This document shows positions 8,828 through 19,164 of a stretch of 64,000 nucleotides of DNA, piece after piece. This stretch comes from Paenibacillus sp. GTDB taxonomy: Bacteria > Bacillota > Bacilli > Paenibacillales > YIM-B00363. Numbering within the stretch: the stretch's first letter is position 1; each line of letters opens with the position of its first letter. A program made the position numbers and the translations under genes. The notes below the pieces were generated by a model that was given only the letters and a program-made list of their open reading frames with translations, was not told where the DNA came from and did not search any database. The stretch lies in the NCBI RefSeq assembly GCF_031177825.1, contig NZ_JAPSKE010000012.1:95987-159986 (forward strand), read 5' to 3'.

Positions 8828-9886
8828 TCATTTTGTCATTTCATTTATAATAATTTTCCGTACGGTGTTGCCTTCGCGCCATCGGCACAATAACCGGGAA
8901 TGCTCATAAGGCAAATGCGGATTCGCGATCCGCCACAGCATCCGGTCCGCCGCCCTCGCCCCGGTATCTCGGACGGGAAGCGCGGGGCAGGTAATATCCG
9001 GAAACGCGGCGCTTTCCGACGTCTCCAGACTGACGACGGACACCTCGTCCGGAACGACGATGCGCAGCGCTTCGCACGCCGCCGCGACCCACGGCAGCAA
9101 ATACTCGACGGCGCATATGACCGCGGTCGGCCGCATGCGCTCCCGCTTCTCGGCGAACGCCCGGATCCATCGCTCCAGCGTCGGCGCCGGCTCCAGCAAG
9201 CATTCCCGCGGATCGAGCCGAATGCCGTTGTCCGCCAGCGCTTCCTTGAACGCTTGCCATCGCAAGCGGAACCCCCGATGCCCCTCGATATGACCTGCGT
9301 ACACGATCCGGGTATGCCCCGCTTCCGCGAGAACGCCGACGCAACGAGCCATAGCGTCGTATACGTCCCAGACGACGCTGTCCGCCTCGACGCCGACCTT
9401 CGGGTAATTCAGCAGAATTTTCGGGGAGGGCAGCTCCAGCAACGTCTTCTCCAACGTCGGAGACAGTAACGGAGCGATGAATATTCCGGATGCGTAAGGA
9501 ATGCCGCTCCGCTCGACCCACTCCCGCAGCGCCGAAGGCGTCCTCGCCCGAACGGGGCACGCGATTCGATCCAACCGGTGCCCGAGCTCGGCCAACCGTT
9601 CGCGGATGCCTTCGCCGAGAACGTCTACGATCCCGTCGTCCCCCTCCGTCGCCAACACGAAACGATGCTGCTTCCCGCCGGAAAGCGCGACGCCGCCTAT
9701 GGTCAGCGACAGCTCTTGCGCTTTCGTGCGATAGCCCAACTCTCGCGCGGTGCGGAACACTTGCCGCCGGGTTTCTTCCGACATGCCGCGTCGGCCTCGG
9801 AGCGCTTTGGAAACCGTATGGACGGTCAGTCCCAGCCTCGCCGCGATGTCCTTGAGCGATACTTCCTTCCTACGCTTCATGTTCAT
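8828..9886 (-). CDS. LacI-family transcriptional regulator
   Basis: The 352-residue protein has a N-terminal helix-turn-helix ('VSLKDIAARLGLTVHTVSKALRGRRGMSEETRRQV') with a hinge-type helix, then a periplasmic-binding-protein-like effector domain ('GIFIAPLLSPTLEKTLLELPSPKILLN', 'PTAVICAVEYLLPWVAAACEAL'). The start is ATG at 9886. An ATG at 9880 is equally good for the AGAGGG site. It is the last gene of the chain that starts at 21419 and sits before the cre-like site of the GH123 gene, so it plausibly controls one or both units. Confidence 0.88.
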   Translation of the reverse strand: MNMKRRKEVSLKDIAARLGLTVHTVSKALRGRRGMSEETRRQVFRTARELGYRTKAQELSLTIGGVALSGGKQHRFVLATEGDDGIVDVLGEGIRERLAELGHRLDRIACPVRARTPSALREWVERSGIPYASGIFIAPLLSPTLEKTLLELPSPKILLNYPKVGVEADSVVWDVYDAMARCVGVLAEAGHTRIVYAGHIEGHRGFRLRWQAFKEALADNGIRLDPRECLLEPAPTLERWIRAFAEKRERMRPTAVICAVEYLLPWVAAACEALRIVVPDEVSVVSLETSESAAFPDITCPALPVRDTGARAADRMLWRIANPHLPYEHSRLLCRWREGNTVRKIIINEMTK

Positions 9887-9929
9887 CCCTCTTTCCCCGG
9901 GGAGGGCACGCGCCGAAGACCGCATGCCG

Positions 9930-11371
9930 TTATCGTTCGATCGGGAACATGCCGCTTCGCAATCGGGCGTAGCGGAACCTGCGGAAGCTCGCGGAGGTGA
10001 CCCCGGCCGCGTCCACCTCGACGGAAGCTCGGGCGATCCTGCCGTAGGACGACTTCCATTGTACGGCGCCTTTGACGACGATATACCGCATATGTTTCAA
10101 GTGCAGCCCTACGCTTTCGATCGCCGCCAGGTCGAACGCCGGCACGCGTTCCGTCGTTAAGACGACATAGACGCCGCCGCAATCGACGACGGCCGTATTC
10201 CCCATATATTTGGGTTCGCCGGTCCGCTCGCTGCGGTAATGGCCGTCGCTGAGCCGCGCGACGGTTCCCCGAATGGCGACGCTCTCCCCGTGAAGGCGGT
10301 CCGTCTTCCCGCCGACCTTCGTCGCAAGCGTGCCGCCGATGCCCGCCTCGATCGCCTCCAGCACCGCTTCGGGATCGGCGAGCATGACGACGGAAGGTTT
10401 CAATCCATGTCTCAGGATGGCCGCGAGCACGTCCGTTCCGTCGCCGGAAGAGCCGCCCCCCACGTTATCGCTGGAATCGACCAATACGATGGGATAGGCG
10501 TCCGACGCTTTCGCGAGGACGACCCCCTCGTCCGGGGAAGGCAGCGCGACGGCGAACCGTTGCTCCATGGCCTCGAAGGCGCTCCCGATGTCCCGGGCCC
10601 GACGTTCCGCGCCGGCCGCGTCCCCGTTCGTCGTCACGATAAATCCCATTCCCGCCCAATAGACGTCGGCGTAAGGGAAGCCGCCGGTGATCGTCACGTT
10701 GATGACGCCCGGTTCCTTCTCGATCCGATGCGCAAGGTCGATGAGCGATTTCATAGGCGGGGCGTCCGTCAGCATGGATTGTACCGCCGGCATGGCGGAA
10801 GGCTTGTAGAGGGAAGGGGTCGGCGAGAGGTCGCCGAGAAGTATGCCATGAAGGATGTCTACCGCTTCCACGGCCCTGGGGTAATAATCGGTGTGCGGGT
10901 ACGTGTCGTATCCGACGAGACAATGCGACAAGCGAACCATCTCGGGGCTGACGTTGGCATGAAGATCGATCGTGCAGACGATCGGCATGTCGGGGCCGAA
11001 CCTCTCCCGGCATCGCCGCAGCAGCCAGCCCTCCGCGTCCTGCTCCTCGGATGTGACCATGGCGCCGTGCAGCACGAGCAGAATGCCGTCCGCGCCGGCA
11101 TCCAGCGAAGCGACCAATTCCTCTGCAAGCTGCAGGAACAACGCGTGCTCCACCACCCCTCCGGGAACCGCCTCCGCGTATAACGCAGGGGACAACCGGA
11201 CGCCCAGCGCTTCCGCTCGGTCGATGATCCCGCCCCACGTCCCCTCCGTTCCTCGGTAGCGATCGATGATGTCCCCGCCCCTCAGCAGCGCGCAGCGTTG
11301 GAACTGCGGAAGCTCCGTTCGCAAGGCGACGAACGTATTCGTTTCGTGAAACAGTCCGCCGACGGCGATGT

Positions 11372-11375
<4 letters not shown>
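9930..11375 (-). CDS. M81-family (MlrC-like) metallopeptidase/amidohydrolase
   Basis: The 481-residue protein is full length for MlrC (microcystinase C) family M81. Visible motifs are GGLFHETNTF (H10-E11), HGAM (103-106), TIDLHANVS with D137/H139, and YPHTDYYPRA with H161, the probable metal-binding set, followed by a C-terminal MlrC domain with 'DSSDNVGGGSSGDGT'. In this family only microcystin-peptide cleavage is well studied, and most members are assigned to small-molecule amide hydrolysis. The ATG at 11375 makes an ATGA overlap with the aminotransferase gene. Confidence 0.87.
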
Positions 11376-12673
<1,298 letters not shown>

Positions 12674-12717
12674 TCGGATTCCCCCTTCTCCCGCTCCGGC
12701 CTCGGCCCGGACGAGCG

Positions 12718-13998
12718 TTACGTTCGACGCGCGTATTCCCGGTGGTACCGATCCCGGAACGCCGCCATCGACACGACTTCCTTGTGAATTCGCGACCGCT
12801 CCGCGGCGAACGCCATCAGATGGCTTTGGACCGAATCCTCTGCGGCCGTCAGCCCCTTGCCCTTGCCGCCCTTCCGCACCAATCGGACGAAATCGCGAAC
12901 GATGCCCCCGTCGCCCCCGCCGTGTCCTCCTTCAGCGCCGGCCCCGTCCAAGGGGATGCGCTCGCGAGCGCCCGCGCCGAATCGGATCAGCTCGATGTCG
13001 TCGTTCTCCATCGAAGCGCGGATCTCGCCTGCGGTCCCCATCAGCTTGATCGTTCGCGACACTTCATTCGTGAACGCGGTCATCGTGAAGGCGGCGGTCA
13101 CTTCGTTGGCGAATTCGAGGTTTACCGCTTGGTGGTCGACGACGTCGTTGTCGCAGCGGTACACGCAGCGTCCGTACGGTCCCTCCCGCAGCGCTCGGAG
13201 GCGCGCCTCGTAACTCGGGTCGTCGCTGATCGCCGCGCCGAGCCACCCGGGATCCTCCGTCAGATACACCTTGGGGGCGTAATACAGACACGTCTCGGAC
13301 GCCGGGCAGCCGTCGGTACATCGTTCCGGCGCGCCTTCGGGCGCGCTCTCCGCCTTGAAGTGCGAGAGCGAGCCGGCGGAGGAGACGCTGACGCAGTCCG
13401 CGCCGGCGAGCCATAACAAGATGTCCATGTCGTGACACGACTTGGCGAGAATCATCGGACTCGATTCGGCCGAGTTCCGCCAATTGCCGCGGACGAAGCT
13501 GTGCGCTTGATGCCAGTAGCCCACGTTTTCGTTATGTTGAATCGCTAGGAGACGCCCGATCCGCCCCTCGTCGATCAAGCGCTTGATCGTGCCGAAGAAC
13601 GGCGTATACCGAAGCACATGGCAGATCGAAAAGACGAGCCCCAGCTCCTTCGCCTTCTCTCCCATCGCGATGCATTCGACGGGATCCGGCGACATCGGCT
13701 TCTCCAACAGCACGTGGTATCCCGCCTCCAGCGCTTGCATCGTCGGTTCGTAATGCATCTTGTCTTGCGTGCACACGAAGACGGCGTCCGCCAGCTTCGG
13801 CCGCGACAGCAGCTCTCGCCAATCGGCGAAGCACATCGCCGCGTCGATGCCATGATCCAGCCTCATCTTCTCCCGGCGGTTCGCGTTCGGATCCGCCACG
13901 GCGACGACCTGCATCTCTTCCGGGTATTTCAATGCGTATTCCGAATACCCTTGCCCCCGCAATCCGGCGCCGATCAGCGCCACCCTCGCCTTGCTCAT
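12718..13998 (-). CDS. Gfo/Idh/MocA-family oxidoreductase
   Basis: The 426-residue protein carries the NAD(P)-binding motif IGAGLRGQGY (residues 9-18), the EKPMSPDP motif (99-106) with the family's catalytic-site lysine, and 'KSCHDMDILLWL' with H189-D190 in the C-terminal alpha/beta domain. A cysteine cluster (RCTDGCPASETCLYY) near residue 230 is seen in Gfo/Idh members that carry an inserted loop. It probably oxidises or epimerises a sugar or cyclitol. The ATG at 13998 is chosen because GGAGGG lies nine bases upstream. Earlier in-frame starts overlap the preceding gene by over 70 bases. Confidence 0.87.
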   Translation of the reverse strand: MSKARVALIGAGLRGQGYSEYALKYPEEMQVVAVADPNANRREKMRLDHGIDAAMCFADWRELLSRPKLADAVFVCTQDKMHYEPTMQALEAGYHVLLEKPMSPDPVECIAMGEKAKELGLVFSICHVLRYTPFFGTIKRLIDEGRIGRLLAIQHNENVGYWHQAHSFVRGNWRNSAESSPMILAKSCHDMDILLWLAGADCVSVSSAGSLSHFKAESAPEGAPERCTDGCPASETCLYYAPKVYLTEDPGWLGAAISDDPSYEARLRALREGPYGRCVYRCDNDVVDHQAVNLEFANEVTAAFTMTAFTNEVSRTIKLMGTAGEIRASMENDDIELIRFGAGARERIPLDGAGAEGGHGGGDGGIVRDFVRLVRKGGKGKGLTAAEDSVQSHLMAFAAERSRIHKEVVSMAAFRDRYHREYARRT

Positions 13999-14030
13999 TC
14001 CGCGACCCTCCTCTCGCGCCATAAGGCGCG

Positions 14031-15149
14031 TTACTCGCCGTACGCGACCCGGAGCTCCGGCGTCGCGACGGTCTTGCCGTCGTAGAAGCTGTCGACGACC
14101 GCGCACGTCAGGGCGGTGGTCAGCAGCGTGCGTTCCATGGGAAAAGGCGGCCGGCCCGTAACGACCAGTTCTTCGATGAGACGGGTCAACCGTTCGAAGT
14201 GGCCGAACGGCCGGTCCAGCTCGCTATTGCACAGCGCCCCGGCGACGCCTCCCTCTTCGTTGCGGAAGGCGTACGCCCACTGCTCGACCAAGCTTCTGAA
14301 CTGAACGACGTATCCCCTCGCGCCGTCCGCGTATTCGACCTTCATCAAGATCGGGTTCGGCTCCAGTTCCCTAGGATGTCGGCCGGCCGGCAAGTCCGGA
14401 TACGTCTCTAGCGCCCGCAGCATCAGCGCTTCCGGCCACTCCATGCGATCCATGGCCGCCCATACCTCGGGGCCTTGCGTCACGGTTACCGAGGCGACCC
14501 CGGTTTCGCCCCCCCGCCTCCGTTCGGCGACGGACTGCAGCACTTCGAGGGCGTGGAACCCGTACGCTTCAACGAGTGTGGAATGGCTGATGACGACGAT
14601 TTCCTTAAGCGTTCGCAGCATCCCCGGGTCGTAGGAAAGCAGATGGTCGGTGTGCGGGATGGAGGAGCCGCCCATGAACGGAATCCCGCGCCGCTTCAGC
14701 TGTTCGTACATCCACTTCGCTTCCTGGACATCGTAGGAGAAGTGCTTGTCGGAAAAAATCGGCACGCTGCGTCCGAGTTCGTCCAGCGCGAGCAGCGTCT
14801 CCTCCAGCATGCGCCGTCTCGGGTACATCGTCTGCCCTTTGGCGGTCGTCGGATAATTGCCGTGCTCTCCGATAATGACGACCCCGTCGACGGGTCCGCC
14901 GCTTCGTTCGGCGCGCACGGCGTCCCGGATCGTCAGATAGATCGGAATGCCGAGCCGCCCCGCCCTCTCTCGGCTCATGTCGCTCTCCGGCACCTGATCC
15001 GTGTAGATCGCGACGACGTCCACGTCCGGCCGATAGCCGAAGTCGCCGAGCAGCCGCCCCAGGATGACGTCCGCATGGGAATTGAAGCGATACTCCGTTA
15101 CGACGGCGGCCACCTTCTTCCGCCCGCTTCCGCTCGCCATGGGCGTCAT
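14031..15149 (-). CDS. Conserved protein of unknown function, Rossmann-like
   Basis: I do not recognise a named family. The 372-residue protein begins with a Rossmann-like alpha/beta unit ('KKVAAVVTEYRFNSHADVILGRLL') and contains 'VDGVVIIGEHGNYP', 'VPIFSDKHFSYDVQEAKWMYEQLKRRGIPF' and 'LMKVEYADGARGYVVQF'. The order (GxHxxYP loop, then a Lys-containing 'SDKHFS' strand followed by an 'EAKWMY' helix) imitates the N-domain of Gfo/Idh proteins, so a diverged dehydrogenase is possible. There is no signal peptide. The ATG at 15149 overlaps the creatininase stop as ATGA, so the two are translationally coupled. Confidence 0.7.
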   Translation of the reverse strand: MTPMASGSGRKKVAAVVTEYRFNSHADVILGRLLGDFGYRPDVDVVAIYTDQVPESDMSRERAGRLGIPIYLTIRDAVRAERSGGPVDGVVIIGEHGNYPTTAKGQTMYPRRRMLEETLLALDELGRSVPIFSDKHFSYDVQEAKWMYEQLKRRGIPFMGGSSIPHTDHLLSYDPGMLRTLKEIVVISHSTLVEAYGFHALEVLQSVAERRRGGETGVASVTVTQGPEVWAAMDRMEWPEALMLRALETYPDLPAGRHPRELEPNPILMKVEYADGARGYVVQFRSLVEQWAYAFRNEEGGVAGALCNSELDRPFGHFERLTRLIEELVVTGRPPFPMERTLLTTALTCAVVDSFYDGKTVATPELRVAYGE

Positions 15150-15928
15150 CGGTTCCGCTCCCCTTCCTCCATCGCTCGCACCGTACGAACCATCCAATCC
15201 GCCACGCTCGAGACGATCGTCTCAAGATACAACTCCCCCAGCTCCGGCGTCGCTCGGGAGGCGGAATCCGTGTACCCGTCGACCCCCGTCAGCTCCAGAT
15301 GCCTGCCGATGAAGGCGCCCGGCGGTCCGCTGTTGATCCATGGCCGGCTGACGTGTTCGGCCGGGATGCGGTCCCGCCGCACGAGCTCCGGACGAAGCGC
15401 CAGCATCGCCGCCGTCTCGAAGCCGCCCGCATGGCCGGGCACCATGCCGACCCGGCTCGCCCCGATCGAACGCAGCGCTTCCCCGGCGACGCTCCAGTAC
15501 GAGGCGGAGGCGGTCCAGATCGGATGCCGCACGGCGAGGTCGCTCGCCGTCTGGTGCATAATCGGTTCGTTGCCGCCGTGCCCGTTCAGGAAGATGATCT
15601 TTCGAAAGCCGTCCGCGACGAGACTTTCTCCGACATCCCGCAGCATCCGCAAATACGTCTCCGAGGCGAAGGACAGCGTGCCGCCGAACGCCAGGTGATG
15701 CTGGGAGCAGCCGACGGCGAGCACCGGAGCGATGAGCAGCGGCGCTTGACCGGCCGCGCGCTCGCCCGCCGCCCGCGCGATATGCTCGCAGATGATCGTG
15801 TCGGTGGAGACGGGCAGATGCGGGCCGTGCTGTTCCGTCGCGGCCAGCGGCACGACCGCGGCGGCGCCGGCGCGGGCGAGCTCGGAAATCTCTTCGCGCG
15901 TGCAACAGTGCATGAACGGCGATGTCAT
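15146..15928 (-). CDS. Creatininase-family amidohydrolase
   Basis: The 260-residue protein has the full creatininase metal set: E32 and H34 in ATEQHGPHLP, D43 in VSTDT, H117 within NGHGGN and E171 in HAGGFETA. The family opens cyclic amides (creatinine) or cleaves formamide and related amides, for example in riboflavin and mycofactocin pathways. Substrate prediction is not possible here. The ATG at 15928 follows GGAGG and overlaps the SDR stop. The context with M81 and M14 proteins suggests several amide bonds are broken in one pathway. Confidence 0.87.
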   Translation of the reverse strand: MTSPFMHCCTREEISELARAGAAAVVPLAATEQHGPHLPVSTDTIICEHIARAAGERAAGQAPLLIAPVLAVGCSQHHLAFGGTLSFASETYLRMLRDVGESLVADGFRKIIFLNGHGGNEPIMHQTASDLAVRHPIWTASASYWSVAGEALRSIGASRVGMVPGHAGGFETAAMLALRPELVRRDRIPAEHVSRPWINSGPPGAFIGRHLELTGVDGYTDSASRATPELGELYLETIVSSVADWMVRTVRAMEEGERNR

Positions 15929-16671
15929 AAGTGAAAGCCTCCGTCCGCGGTAAATAGGGAGCCGGTGACATACGACGAAGCGTCCGAGAGCAGGAACGCG
16001 GCGAGCTCGTTGATTTCGTCCGCGTTGCCGCTCCGCCCGAGCCAAGCGCGCTCGCGCATCGCTTGCCGTTCCGCGTCCGACTGCCGCGCGAGCGCCTCCC
16101 CGGATCGGAAATCGCCGGGAACCAACACGTTGGCCCGAATGCCGGAGGCCGCGTAGTCCGCGGCCAGCACGCGGGTCAACTGGTTGAGACCGGCTTTCGC
16201 CGCCCCGTAGGCGAGGCAGCCCGGCGAGACGACCTGCCCCAAAATCGAGGAGGTGTTGACGATCGAGCCGCCGCCGGAACGAATCATGAGGGGCAGGGCA
16301 TGCTTGCATACGAGGAACGCGCTCGTCAACGTCCCGCGGACGGAGTCCTCCCATTCGGTCAAGGACAGCTCCAGCGCCGGCTTCCAGACGTTGGCGTAGA
16401 CGTTGTGATACGTACCGTCCAACCGTCCGTACCGTCGTTCGATCTCGGCGACCGCCGAGACGACGTCGCCTTCGTCGCACGCATCCGCGCGGAGGAACGC
16501 GAACCGCTCCTCGCCGTACGACGCCGCCAGCCGTTCGACGTCGGGGACCTCTTCGAGACGCTTCCGATCGACGGCGATCACGACCGCCCCGCGTTCCAGA
16601 AACATCCGAATCGCGCTCCGTCCCAGCATCCCGAGGGCGCCGGTGATCCATATGACTTTATGTTGCAGCAT
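15925..16671 (-). CDS. Short-chain dehydrogenase/reductase
   Basis: This classical 248-residue SDR has TGALGMLG (10-17) for the cofactor, S141/S142, Y155 and K159 in YGAAK for catalysis, and a DGGF C-terminus. The usual NNAG motif is replaced by HNVYANV (residues 89-95), a small oddity. The acidic D35 after the second strand ('VIAVDRKR') favours NAD+ over NADP+. It probably oxidises a hydroxyl of the pathway intermediate. The ATG at 16671 overlaps the FAD gene by 14 bases with GAGGAGGGG upstream. Confidence 0.88.
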   Translation of the reverse strand: MLQHKVIWITGALGMLGRSAIRMFLERGAVVIAVDRKRLEEVPDVERLAASYGEERFAFLRADACDEGDVVSAVAEIERRYGRLDGTYHNVYANVWKPALELSLTEWEDSVRGTLTSAFLVCKHALPLMIRSGGGSIVNTSSILGQVVSPGCLAYGAAKAGLNQLTRVLAADYAASGIRANVLVPGDFRSGEALARQSDAERQAMRERAWLGRSGNADEINELAAFLLSDASSYVTGSLFTADGGFHL

Positions 16672-19006
16672 CGTCGCGAGCCCCTCCTCCTTGTTCCGTC
16701 GCCGGCGTTCCGATCGTCCGGTCGACTTCGGCGTAGCACCGAATTTCGTAGATCGCCGCGGACGCGTCGCCGTTCGTGGCGGTCACCGTCACGCGCAGCC
16801 GGTCGGCGACGACGGGATGCGACGGAACGACGGCCGCCTGCCGGCGGTAGTTGCCGGCGAGCGAGCCGACTTCCGTCCATCGTCCGTCTTCGTACGCCTC
16901 GACGACGAGATCCTTCGGACACTGCGGATCTCGGTACAGCGCCGGGTAAGAACGGTAATCGCGCAGCAGCTGACCGGGGAACGTCAGCTCGACGCGTCCG
17001 ATGCGAATCGGCTCGGGCCAGGTCAACGTCACCCGCTGCGGCAGCGGTTCGTTCGGGTCGGAACGCCATAGATTCGTATATCGGTACGGCCGCGTCACGC
17101 CGCTGACGACTTGCGCCGCGCCGTAACAATGCTGGGCAGGCGAGACGCGGAAGCTCATCGTGACGCCGCCGCTGTATCTTCGCATTTGTCCCGTCCCAAG
17201 GTCGTACGCGCTGACGTGCCCGGGCTCGACGCCCTCCGCGGCATGCCAGCGCACCTGCGGGTTCTCGAGCAGATCGAGCCGGACGTAGGCGCCGCGAAGC
17301 GCCGCGGTACGAAGCCCGACCGGCCATTCGATCCATTGCTCCTCGCCCGCCGGCACCGTCAGGACGGCTTCCGCGAGCGGCGGTCCCGGTTCGACGCGAT
17401 AATCCCACAGATGCTCGACCGCGTACAACCTCGCCGTTATCGGCTGCGGGGTCTCGGATCCGTTGCTCACGCATACGGCCAGCGCGTCGATCCGATCCTC
17501 GCCGACCGCGATCCACTGCCCCCGCCGCGCTGTCAGCGCGTCCGACCCGTTCGCCTCCCGCCGCACGCCCGCCGTACCGGACAGCGCCGCCTCGCTGCTC
17601 GCTTCGACCGACGCGCGGCGGGCCAGATCGCGATCGTCCTCGTTCTTCGCGTGCAGCAGGAAGCAGCCGTCCCGGAGCAGCGCCTGCTGCACGTCCCGGA
17701 TCCCCCGTGTGGGGACCTCCCGGATCGGTATGCCGGTCCGGACCGCGTAGGCGGCCGCCGTGCCCGCCGCCTGCCCCATCAAGGCGGTCGTGCCCATGAC
17801 GCGCACCGTGCCGAGCGCGGCGTGCGTCACGCTGACGTTGCGGCCGGCCATCATCAGGTTGTTCATGCCGCGGGCGATCAAGATACGCAGCGGAATCCCG
17901 TACGGGCCGACATAGCTCTTCGCGGCGTACGCGCCGGAATGCCCTTCGGCGGCGGCCCGCTCGCTGAAAGGCGCGAGCAGTCCTCCGGGCTCGTGCAAAT
18001 CCACGAACCATCCGCCGTACGCCGCTTCGTCGGGGAACGCCGTCTTCTCGAGCGGATCGTGCTCCGTCATGAAGTACTCCCCGACGATCCGGCGGCTCTC
18101 CCGCTTCCCCGGCACTTGCCCGATCCAATCCAGCGCGTAATTCGCCGCCGCTACGGAAAGCTCGGGGTCTTTGTTTTTGATCCAGTCCCAGATGCCGAGC
18201 ACATGCCGCGTCAGCTCGTGGCGCAGCGTCTCGTTGTCGTAGATCGTATGCCAAGGCACGGACAGCTCGATCCACCAATACCCGCTGCGGATTTCGCCCG
18301 GCCATCGGCCTTGCTTGTAGAAGAAATCCGGATCGTCGTACGCGACGGCCCAATCCGGGGCGGAGAACGGAACGGGACGCCCCGTATCCTTCGCCTTGAA
18401 GTGGATCGAGTTCCCCATGACGGCGTCGCTCGCGCGCTCCGGCGCATGCGGCTCGCCGAATTCGTCCCGCCCCTCCGTGCCGAGACGCCATTCGCAGCCG
18501 GCGAAGGCGGCGACCAGCCCGTCGCCGGTGCAATCGATGAAGACGCCGCCGCGAAGCGTCAGCTCCGTCTCGGCGTGCTGGACGCGGCAGACGACAGCTT
18601 CGAGGGTCCGTTCGTCCTTCATCGCCACCCTCGTCACGGAGGTGTTCAGCCGGAACGTTAAGTTCGGCGTCTTCATCGCCGTATCGTACAGCACCATATC
18701 CCACACGCTGTTGATCCACCCGTTGTCGAACGTCGCCTCCTCGTGGTTCCTCGCGCGCTCCTCCGTCAGCAGCTCGTGGACGATTCCCGTCTCTCTCGCA
18801 TAGGCGTGGAAGCTCGCCGCGCCCTGCGGCGGGACGCGAATTTCCGAGGAGCTGTTCCCCCCGAACACCGGGCGGTCCTGCACCAAGCAGACGCGCGCGC
18901 CGTGCCGGGCCGCCGCCACGGCGGCGCAAAATCCCGCGAGCCCCCCGCCGCAGACGACGACGTCGTACGTCTCTTCCACGGCCCGATATCCCGTTTCGTT
19001 CGGCAT
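16658..19006 (-). CDS. FAD-dependent oxidoreductase with two C-terminal beta-sandwich domains
   Basis: The 782-residue protein has the motif VVVCGGGLAGFCAAVAAARHG and DRPVFGGNSSSEIR, as in the 605-residue paralogue downstream, and 'VFIDCTGDGLVAAFAG' in the FAD domain. After residue about 450 it carries extra material: a 'WIAVGEDRIDALAVCVSNGSE' sandwich and a terminal F5/8-like domain ('NLWRSDPNEPLPQRVTLTWPEPIRIGRVELTFPG'). There is no signal peptide. Family members lie near polysaccharide genes in Bacteroidetes and Planctomycetes, but their chemistry is not established. The ATG at 19006 has GGAGGTGA four bases upstream, and the longer start at 19036 is less likely. Confidence 0.85.
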   Translation of the reverse strand: MPNETGYRAVEETYDVVVCGGGLAGFCAAVAAARHGARVCLVQDRPVFGGNSSSEIRVPPQGAASFHAYARETGIVHELLTEERARNHEEATFDNGWINSVWDMVLYDTAMKTPNLTFRLNTSVTRVAMKDERTLEAVVCRVQHAETELTLRGGVFIDCTGDGLVAAFAGCEWRLGTEGRDEFGEPHAPERASDAVMGNSIHFKAKDTGRPVPFSAPDWAVAYDDPDFFYKQGRWPGEIRSGYWWIELSVPWHTIYDNETLRHELTRHVLGIWDWIKNKDPELSVAAANYALDWIGQVPGKRESRRIVGEYFMTEHDPLEKTAFPDEAAYGGWFVDLHEPGGLLAPFSERAAAEGHSGAYAAKSYVGPYGIPLRILIARGMNNLMMAGRNVSVTHAALGTVRVMGTTALMGQAAGTAAAYAVRTGIPIREVPTRGIRDVQQALLRDGCFLLHAKNEDDRDLARRASVEASSEAALSGTAGVRREANGSDALTARRGQWIAVGEDRIDALAVCVSNGSETPQPITARLYAVEHLWDYRVEPGPPLAEAVLTVPAGEEQWIEWPVGLRTAALRGAYVRLDLLENPQVRWHAAEGVEPGHVSAYDLGTGQMRRYSGGVTMSFRVSPAQHCYGAAQVVSGVTRPYRYTNLWRSDPNEPLPQRVTLTWPEPIRIGRVELTFPGQLLRDYRSYPALYRDPQCPKDLVVEAYEDGRWTEVGSLAGNYRRQAAVVPSHPVVADRLRVTVTATNGDASAAIYEIRCYAEVDRTIGTPATEQGGGARDDAAT

Positions 19007-19019
19007 TCGCTCACCTCCG

Positions 19020-19164
19020 TTCGTCCCGGCCCGCATGCCGGACCGCTCGCTTGCATCAAGATGTACATCCCGTCGGCCCCTTCGCGAACGGCTTCCCGCA
19101 GAGACAGCATCGTATTTTCGGGGAACGCCGCCGGCAAGCCTCGATGTCCTTGGATCCGGATCAC
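19020..19164 (-). pseudogene. Truncated glycerophosphodiester phosphodiesterase remnant
   Basis: Starting at a GTG that overlaps the beta-propeller stop as GTGA, the frame reads VIRIQGHRGLPAAFPENT and then 'SLREAVREGADGM'. This is the conserved N-terminus of GDPD enzymes (catalytic HRG, then PENT, then GADG). Directly where the metal-binding E-x-D should follow, similarity stops and the frame runs into the start region of the FAD gene. A working GDPD needs about 230 residues, so this is a deletion remnant. It still shows that a phosphodiesterase once belonged to the operon. Confidence 0.65.

Noticed and set aside
14017..14030. GCGCC/GGCGC hairpin between the Rossmann-like gene and the Gfo/Idh gene as a terminator.
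   Set aside because: The stem is only five bases, no T-run follows and the downstream ribosome site is a few bases away, so the genes most likely remain cotranscribed.
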